This document shows positions 1-5,050 of a stretch of 9,575 nt of DNA, in pieces. Within the stretch, counting starts at the first letter, position 1. Every line of letters begins with the position of its first letter. Made by a program: the position numbers and the translations under genes. The stretch is from the NCBI GenBank assembly GCA_023660035.1, contig JAGXOF010000032.1, positions 1 to 9,575 of the forward strand, read 5' to 3'. The notes under the pieces were generated by a model. That model made no database searches and was not told where the DNA came from. It saw only the letters and a program-made list of their open reading frames with translations. Origin of the DNA: Dehalococcoidia bacterium LH_S1 (GTDB lineage Bacteria > Chloroflexota > Dehalococcoidia > SZUA-161 > SpSt-899).

Positions 1-991
1 GATATTCTGGCTGCCTGATTTTCTGCCTCGACCTTCGGAAGCAACTCAGCCTGAGTCCATCGGAGCAAAGTAACCCGGATATGTACCTGCGCGTAGTGGA
101 CAAGGACAGCAAGGGAATCGTCGTCAGAGGAGCCAAGATCCACCAGACCGGCTCACTGTGCTCTCACTGGGGACTGATTGTCCCTACGAGGGAAATGCGT
201 GAGCCGGACAAAGACTATGCCTTCTCATTTGCTTTCCCAGTTGACGCCGAGGGCGTGATCCACGTTTACGGCAGAGGAACACTTGAATCAAGACCGATGG
301 AGGGATATGACCTTGGTAATGTCAGATTCAGCAAGTTTGCCCCTGTAATCCTTTTCAAGGACGTTTTTGTGCCCTGGGAAAATGTATTCCTGAGGGTGAG
401 GAATTTCGGAAATTACCATCGGCATTCACACGGCGGATGCAAGTGAGGTGTCGGAGATGTCCTTATCGGCGCTGCCGCTGCAGCCTGCCACTATAATGGC
501 ATGGCGAAGAGACCTTCGCATGTCAACAACAAGATAGCTGAGATGCTCAAGACTACCGAGGCAATCTACGGATGCTCCGTTGCCACATCTGTTGAATCCA
601 CGCCAACCCCCTCAGGGATCTACACTGTTAACCCTGTGCTATCAAATATCTCCAAGCTTTACGAAGGCAAGGAGTTGGCAGAAGTCATCCGCTTGATGAT
701 TGAAATCGCAGGCGGCATGGTAGCGGATGTTCCCTCGGACAAGGATTTCCATAATCTGGAGATAGGACCACTTCTTACGAACTATCTTAGGGGATCGGAT
801 GACTACTCTACGGAGGACAGGATACGGATGTTCAGGCTGATCGAGAAACTTGCCTTCGAGAGCAGGGATATTGTTTCCAACATCCACGGAGCTGGCTCGC
901 CAGAGACCATCGAATAACGGTACTGAGGAACTCAAACATCGATGAAAAGAAGAAATTCGCCAAGAATATTGCCGGTATTAAAGAAGAATAG
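1..991 (+). pseudogene. Decayed 4-hydroxybutyryl-CoA dehydratase / vinylacetyl-CoA isomerase gene, 5' end outside window
   Basis: The intact family is an FAD and [4Fe-4S] enzyme that dehydrates 4-hydroxybutyryl-CoA to crotonyl-CoA in 4-aminobutyrate/succinate fermentation and some carbon-fixation cycles. Homology starts around base 42 (SLSPSEQ, then DMYLRVVDKDSKG and VVRGAKIHQTGS) and runs through VFVPWENVFL. YHRHSHGGCK (414-443) keeps the His (417) and Cys (438) at the spacing of two iron-sulphur cluster ligands of the Clostridium aminobutyricum enzyme, which argues for the dehydratase over the related 4-hydroxyphenylacetate hydroxylases. The gene is broken. TGA at 444-446 interrupts GGCK/GVGDVLIGAA, after which the same frame continues to HGAGSPETIE and TAA (915-917). 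The expected tail (KKKFAKNIAGIKEE, stop 989-991) is in another frame, consistent with one base lost near 909-911. About nine residues also seem missing between FL (387-392) and YH (414-419), and the GDR-type motif expected before SLSPSEQ is not recognisable. The two cysteine ligands normally near residue 100 lie outside the window. Alternatively the paralog had a different activity before decay. Confidence 0.85.
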
Positions 992-1018
992 GCAGACCAC
1001 GGGCTATGAATAGGTATA

Positions 1019-1056
1019 TAAAGCCGCCGCGCCTGGATCCAAGCGCGGCGGCTTTA
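1019..1056 (+). terminator. GC-rich hairpin, probable terminator after the dehydratase remnant
   Basis: A perfect 14-bp stem (1019-1032 with 1043-1056) encloses a 10-base loop. The core arms are GCCGCCGCGC and GCGCGGCGGC, flanked by A/T pairs. The following T-run is only three bases within the stem and is then interrupted (TTTACCC), so intrinsic termination may be inefficient. Its position, 27 bases after the remnant's ancestral stop and upstream of the promoter of the next gene, supports a terminator that insulates the methyltransferase gene. Confidence 0.6.
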
Positions 1057-1109
1057 CCCATACATCGCCTAAAACCAGGGCAAGGGGGTAGCAAATCGAC
1101 CTAAAGCTC

Positions 1110-1118
1110 TGCTAAAAT
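1110..1118 (+). promoter_or_regulatory. Candidate extended -10 promoter for the methyltransferase gene
   Basis: TGCTAAAAT carries the TG-N extension followed by TAAAAT, five of six matches to the TATAAT consensus. I see no good -35 box at 16-18 bases upstream, as is common for extended -10 promoters. A start point near 1125 would give a leader of about 24 bases holding the strong Shine-Dalgarno. It lies after the hairpin at 1019-1056, so it would drive the methyltransferase gene alone. Confidence 0.35.
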
Positions 1119-1133
1119 TAGAACAAAGACTTT

Positions 1134-1141
1134 AAAGGAGG
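1134..1141 (+). promoter_or_regulatory. Strong ribosome binding site fixing the methyltransferase start
   Basis: AAAGGAGG is an almost complete anti-Shine-Dalgarno match, seven bases before the ATG at 1149. This fixes the start codon and suggests high translation. Confidence 0.85.
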
Positions 1142-1148
1142 ATAGCTA

Positions 1149-2069
1149 ATGCTTCCAATCGGAGAATCTATTCATATCATCAAAAAAACCATAAGAGAAG
1201 CCCTTGCCAACCGCGATAAGGATTTCATCCAGGATCTCGCAAAGCGACAGGTTGAGGGCGGTGCAAAAGCCGTGGATCTGAATATGGGGCCCATGAAGAA
1301 ACGTGGCGCCGAAACCATGGAATGGATGGTAGATACCGTACAAGAGGTAACTGATGCTCGTCTTTCACTCGATACCTCAAATGCGGAGGCAATGGAGGCT
1401 GGCCTAGCCAAGTGCAAGCAAAGGGCCATCATAAACAGCACCAACGCGGACCCTGAGCGAATGAAAGTATTGATGCCCATGGCAGCCAAATACAATGCCG
1501 ACCTCATCTGCTTAACACTCAGACGAACTGGTCTGCCCGTGGAAGCTGAACAAAGAGTTGAGATAGCTACCGATGACATAATGCCTGCAGCCATGGAATA
1601 TGGTCTGCCATTTGAGAACATTCTCTTTGACCCACTGGTACTAACAGTGGATGGAACCCAGGATCATGGCCCTCACGTGGTTCGAGCAGCTAAGATCCTT
1701 AAACAGCTGAATGACCCGCCATTCAAGCTAGCCTGTGGGCTCTCCAATGTCTCCAACGGACATCCGGAGGAAACGCGCTACGTTCTTAACTGCACGTATC
1801 TGGCGATGCTAATGGGAGCAGGCATGGATTGCCCCATCGTTGATACACTCGACTCCAATGTAATGGAGACGATGCGTATTGTCGAGGAAAGGGACGACTC
1901 CACCCCCGCAGGGAAGCTATACATTGCCCTGCACGATGCAATTGCCGAGGATGAGGAGTTTGACACATCCATGGCGGATATGAACGACCCTGCCCAGAGC
2001 AATATTGTGAAAGCATACAAGATCCTGGAAGACAGGATGCTCTATGCTCACGATTTTCTGAGGCTTTAG
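1149..2069 (+). CDS. Methyltetrahydrofolate-dependent corrinoid methyltransferase, AcsE-like (pterin-binding TIM barrel)
   Basis: This 306-residue soluble protein is predicted to move a methyl group between methyltetrahydrofolate and the cobalt of a corrinoid protein, as AcsE (MeTr) does in the Wood-Ljungdahl pathway. The whole chain is a DHPS-like pterin-binding barrel. Compared with Moorella MeTr (about 262 residues), D75 (SLDTSN), N96 (INSTN), D161 (FDPLVL) and N200 (GLSNVS) sit at nearly identical positions to its pterin-binding residues, and DLNMGP (43-48) and TQDHGP (170-175) are also family-like. The final helix (AYKILEDRMLYAHDF) matches the family C-terminus, but an extra, largely acidic stretch of about 44 residues (roughly 240-284) precedes it. 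There is no cobalamin-binding domain, so a separate corrinoid partner is needed, and none is in the window. The gene seems monocistronic: a hairpin and its own promoter lie upstream, and it converges on mutL with 14 bases between stop codons. It could instead serve another methyl donor system (MtgA-like) or be labelled dihydropteroate synthase, but the spacing of key residues favours MeTr. Confidence 0.85.
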   Translation: MLPIGESIHIIKKTIREALANRDKDFIQDLAKRQVEGGAKAVDLNMGPMKKRGAETMEWMVDTVQEVTDARLSLDTSNAEAMEAGLAKCKQRAIINSTNADPERMKVLMPMAAKYNADLICLTLRRTGLPVEAEQRVEIATDDIMPAAMEYGLPFENILFDPLVLTVDGTQDHGPHVVRAAKILKQLNDPPFKLACGLSNVSNGHPEETRYVLNCTYLAMLMGAGMDCPIVDTLDSNVMETMRIVEERDDSTPAGKLYIALHDAIAEDEEFDTSMADMNDPAQSNIVKAYKILEDRMLYAHDFLRL

Positions 2070-2082
2070 GAGATACTGAATA

Positions 2083-2125
2083 TTTAGCGCCTCCCAAACT
2101 CCCTTTCGATTTGGGAGGCGCTAAA
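2083..2125. terminator. Perfect 16-bp inverted repeat overlapping the 3' end of mutL; possible bidirectional terminator
   Basis: The arms TTTAGCGCCTCCCAAA (2083-2098) and TTTGGGAGGCGCTAAA (2110-2125) pair without mismatch around an 11-base loop. All but the outermost base pair lies in mutL coding sequence: the arms encode the FSASQ and FGRR-stop segments. It sits between two convergent genes, where a two-way terminator is expected. No T-run follows on either strand, apart from the T's at the edge of each arm, so the termination role is inferred from position and stem strength. Confidence 0.5.
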
Positions 2126-3793
2126 GTAGATGATCGTTGGTCTCCCGTGCGGACAGGTACGAGGAGAGTGTGTCTGCTCAAGCTGCCGGATTAAGTCTTC
2201 CATTTCCTGAACAGTTAGAGTATCTCCGCTCTTAATTGCTCCATGACAGGCCACTGAAGCGGCAATATTATACTGCCACTGATCCTTTTGCGCGTCCCCC
2301 AAAGCATCCAATATCTCAAACAGCACATCTCTTATCGCGTCCTGTTTTAGCATGGCTGGAACCGAACGAATCAGATATGTTCGCTCTCCGAAATGTTCCA
2401 AAGAGAATCCAGCTGCAGCCAACAACTCTTCCTGTGAATCTAGTATCTCAGAGTGCTGAGCTGTCAGCTCGATAGTAATTGGCTCCAGTAATCCCTGGAT
2501 ATCCACCGTCTGTCTTGATTGCTGCTCCCTTACTCTCTCAAATCGGACCCTTTCGTGCGCTGCATGCTGGTCGATAAGATACAAACCTTCCGAGGCCTCC
2601 GCCATGATATACGTGTTCTGGAACTGTCCGATAACCCGCAGAATAGGCAACTTCGTGCCGGGTTCAGTAGCTTCCATCTCACGAGATTCACCAGATGGTT
2701 GAGAGGAAATTGCCACGCTTAAGCCAGTGGTTCCCGGAAGCGGAGCCGATGTGGGCACTGGATTCGGAAGCAGAGAGGGTATTCGCCGGCCATGCTGAGA
2801 CCCATACCCAACCAGTGTACCTCGTACGGCCTTCTGAACGGCAGAGAAAATATCCCGCTCACTGCGGAATTTTACCTCGCTTTTTGACGGATGAACATTT
2901 ACATCGACATCCGAAGGAGACACCGAGAGGTTGACAACTGCTATGGGATGCCTCCCCGTCATCAACATGCCCTGATACGCTTCCTCAACAGCATAGGTCA
3001 GCATCCGGCTTTGTACCCAGCGACGGTTGATAAAGAAACTGAGATAGTCTCGAGCAGACCTCGATATGGATGAAGGACTAACATATCCACCAACTTGAAC
3101 CTGTGCATCCGCCTCGGAGGGCTGTATCTCCAGCATCGCCTGCGCTGTCTCCAGTCCATAAACCTCGACCAGCACATCACGCAAATTGCCATTACCGGAA
3201 GAGCGAAGGTTAGTCCGTCCATTGATGGTAAGACTAAACTTAACTTCCGGGAAAGCCAAACTGTATTGCGTAACCAGATAACTTATATGCCCATTCTCCG
3301 TGGATACGGACTTCAGAAACTTGAGGCGGGCAGGGACATTATGGAACAGGTTCTGAACCGTGATAGTCGTACCTTGCGGTGCACCCTGCTTGGATTTGTT
3401 AGTTATACTTCCACCCTTAAACGTAATCGCCGTGCCGGTCAACTCATCCGCATGCCGTGTGACAACGGACACATCGGCAACAGCAGCGATCGAAGGCAAA
3501 GCCTCACCACGGAAACCAAGGGTGGAAAGTGTCTCGATGTCGGTCTCGGCAACTATCTTGCTCGTGCTATGCCTGTAAAAGGCAAGTTCCACTTCATCGG
3601 CGGGGAGTCCCACACCATTGTCAGCTACTCGTATTAATTGTTTTCCACCCTCCGAAACCTCCACCGTTATTTGCGTAGCGCCGGCATCCAGAGAATTCTC
3701 CACCAGCTCCTTCACCACAGAAGCCGGTCTTTGAACTACCTCTCCAGCAGCGATTTTGGAAATGACGTCAGGAGCTAAGGCTTTGATAGACAT
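2084..3793 (-). CDS. mutL: DNA mismatch repair protein MutL, endonuclease type
   Basis: MutL couples MutS mismatch recognition to strand incision and removal. The 569-residue protein is complete and of normal length. The N-terminal GHKL ATPase shows E29 and N33 in KELVENSLDAGA, DNGVGL (58-63), TSKI (77-80), GFRGEAL (93-99) and VPARLKFL (153-160), followed by the second N-terminal domain with DVNVHPSKSEVKF (297-309). A low-complexity Pro/Ser/Gly linker spans about 335-380. The C-terminal dimerisation domain carries DQHAAHERVRFE (408-419), which fits the DQHA(X)2E(X)4E metal-binding nuclease motif, plus ACHGAIK (515-521) and CPHGRP (548-553). It is therefore the self-nicking type found in bacteria without MutH. 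The start is set by the conserved beginning MSIKALAPDVISKIAAGEVV. The upstream ribosome site is weak (TTAGG about eight bases away), so translation may depend on the gene ahead, which ends 25 bases upstream. No mutS lies in the window. Confidence 0.97.
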   Translation of the reverse strand: MSIKALAPDVISKIAAGEVVQRPASVVKELVENSLDAGATQITVEVSEGGKQLIRVADNGVGLPADEVELAFYRHSTSKIVAETDIETLSTLGFRGEALPSIAAVADVSVVTRHADELTGTAITFKGGSITNKSKQGAPQGTTITVQNLFHNVPARLKFLKSVSTENGHISYLVTQYSLAFPEVKFSLTINGRTNLRSSGNGNLRDVLVEVYGLETAQAMLEIQPSEADAQVQVGGYVSPSSISRSARDYLSFFINRRWVQSRMLTYAVEEAYQGMLMTGRHPIAVVNLSVSPSDVDVNVHPSKSEVKFRSERDIFSAVQKAVRGTLVGYGSQHGRRIPSLLPNPVPTSAPLPGTTGLSVAISSQPSGESREMEATEPGTKLPILRVIGQFQNTYIMAEASEGLYLIDQHAAHERVRFERVREQQSRQTVDIQGLLEPITIELTAQHSEILDSQEELLAAAGFSLEHFGERTYLIRSVPAMLKQDAIRDVLFEILDALGDAQKDQWQYNIAASVACHGAIKSGDTLTVQEMEDLIRQLEQTHSPRTCPHGRPTIIYFSASQIEREFGRR

Positions 3794-3818
3794 AGAGAAA
3801 ACCTAACGTGATCCCTCA

Positions 3819-5033
3819 CTAAGCATGTTCAGCGCTGGTTGGCCTTAGTAATGAGCTTAGAGCAATGCTGAGGGCGCTGATAATAATAAATATTAGGAAG
3901 ACTATATGATAGCTACCGGTTAAATCAGATATATGGCCGGCCACTACAGGGCCAAGACCGCCCCCGATTGTCGTGACAAAGAGGATGACCCCAAAGATCA
4001 CCCCATGGGAGCGCAATCCAAATAAATCAGCTAGTAGCGGAGATTGTACAGCCATCAAGCCTCCATAGCCAAACCCCAACATAGCAGCAACCAGGTAAAT
4101 TCCCCATAGCTGTTTAGATACTATCAACACACATGCAGCGATGGCCATCACGACAAAGCCGATAACAGTAGCTCGTTTGTTGCCTATCCTGTCGGCAATA
4201 AACCCTACCACTACCCTGGCAGCAAGGCTTAACGCGCCGATAACGGTCATAACAAAGGCAGCATTGGCTGGAGAGATATCCATTTTGAGTGCGTAAGGCA
4301 CGATATGGACTATAATAGTTTGTAAATAGAAACCAAATCCAAAGAAGGCAATAAAAAGCATCCACAATTGCTTGGTTTTAACCGCCTGTCTAAAAGAAAA
4401 ACCTCCCTCTATATTTACGTTTTCTTGCTCCTTTTCTTGTGGACTGCGCCTCAGGAATTGGGCAGCTAGCACAATTAATACCAAAGTCACCATTCCTATG
4501 ATAGCAAAAGAGGTACGCCAGTTGTAACTGGAGATAAGCCAATTCGCTATTGGGGGCATAATCATTGTCCCCATGCCTATTCCTGAAACGCAAATGCCGG
4601 TCATAAGACTCCTTCTCTTAATGAACCATCTGGACACCGTGGACGCCAGAGGGACCAAACCTCCGCTCATGCCAATACCTATTAGCAGCCCATAGATTAC
4701 GTACAGTTGCCAGATAGCACTAATCTGCGACATCAATAAATAGCCTGTCCCCAGGAGAAAGCCACAAATTATCACAACTATCCTGGGGCCAAGTCTGTCG
4801 TTTATTCTTCCAGTAACAATGTAGAATAACCCGTGTATTACCATAAACAATGAAAAGGCTAATGAGGTCTGTGCACTGGTCCAGCCAAACTCATTCTGCA
4901 ATGGTTTAAAAAAGACACCAAAGGAATATACCGCCCCCCACATTATCGTCAAAATAATGAAAGCCACCGCAACTACAACATAGCCATAGTAAATCCTGCC
5001 TTTGCTCTCTCTTTGCTTATTTTCTTTAACCAT
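3819..5033 (-). CDS. MFS transporter, oxalate:formate antiporter / monocarboxylate-like
   Basis: This 404-residue inner-membrane protein has about twelve hydrophobic segments in two halves, separated by a charged cytoplasmic loop (about 194-222, SPQEKEQENVNIEGG). The MFS loop 2-3 motif is present as GRINDRLGPR (75-84) and repeated in the second half as GFIADRIGNKR (277-287). The opening YYGYVVV, then GAVYSFGVFFKPLQNEFGW, resembles the OFA and monocarboxylate carrier group, which moves small organic acids by antiport or proton symport. The substrate cannot be read from sequence. A short basic N-terminus precedes the first helix and there is no cleavable signal. The start has an excellent Shine-Dalgarno (5043-5050). 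The gene is embedded between uvrA (15-base gap) and mutL (25-base gap) on the same strand, so it is probably co-transcribed with two repair genes with which it has no obvious functional link. An efflux role is possible but unproven. Confidence 0.9.
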   Translation of the reverse strand: MVKENKQRESKGRIYYGYVVVAVAFIILTIMWGAVYSFGVFFKPLQNEFGWTSAQTSLAFSLFMVIHGLFYIVTGRINDRLGPRIVVIICGFLLGTGYLLMSQISAIWQLYVIYGLLIGIGMSGGLVPLASTVSRWFIKRRSLMTGICVSGIGMGTMIMPPIANWLISSYNWRTSFAIIGMVTLVLIVLAAQFLRRSPQEKEQENVNIEGGFSFRQAVKTKQLWMLFIAFFGFGFYLQTIIVHIVPYALKMDISPANAAFVMTVIGALSLAARVVVGFIADRIGNKRATVIGFVVMAIAACVLIVSKQLWGIYLVAAMLGFGYGGLMAVQSPLLADLFGLRSHGVIFGVILFVTTIGGGLGPVVAGHISDLTGSYHIVFLIFIIISALSIALSSLLRPTSAEHA

Positions 5034-5042
5034 TCTATTTTT

Positions 5043-5050
5043 CCTCCTTT
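5043..5050 (-). promoter_or_regulatory. Ribosome binding site of the MFS gene, overlapping the uvrA stop codon
   Basis: Read on the - strand, AAAGGAGG overlaps the uvrA TAA (5049-5051) and lies nine bases before the ATG at 5033. Ribosomes ending uvrA would sit on this site, so translation of the transporter is probably coupled to uvrA. Confidence 0.8.

Noticed and set aside
444..446. Selenocysteine or TGA-Trp recoding
   Set aside because: A second lesion (frameshift near 909-911) and an apparent internal deletion in the same gene favour decay, and other genes here end or read normally.
501..917. Separate 138-residue protein starting at ATG 501
   Set aside because: The same frame is homologous to the dehydratase upstream of 501 back to the TGA at 444, and no ribosome site precedes 501. 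It is the distal part of the broken gene.
1172..1621. Minus-strand open frame of 149 codons
   Set aside because: It is the complement of the methyltransferase core, whose pterin-binding residues fix the real frame.
3095..3637. Long + strand open frame of 180 codons
   Set aside because: It lies entirely antisense to conserved mutL motifs, and its translation shows no recognisable domain.
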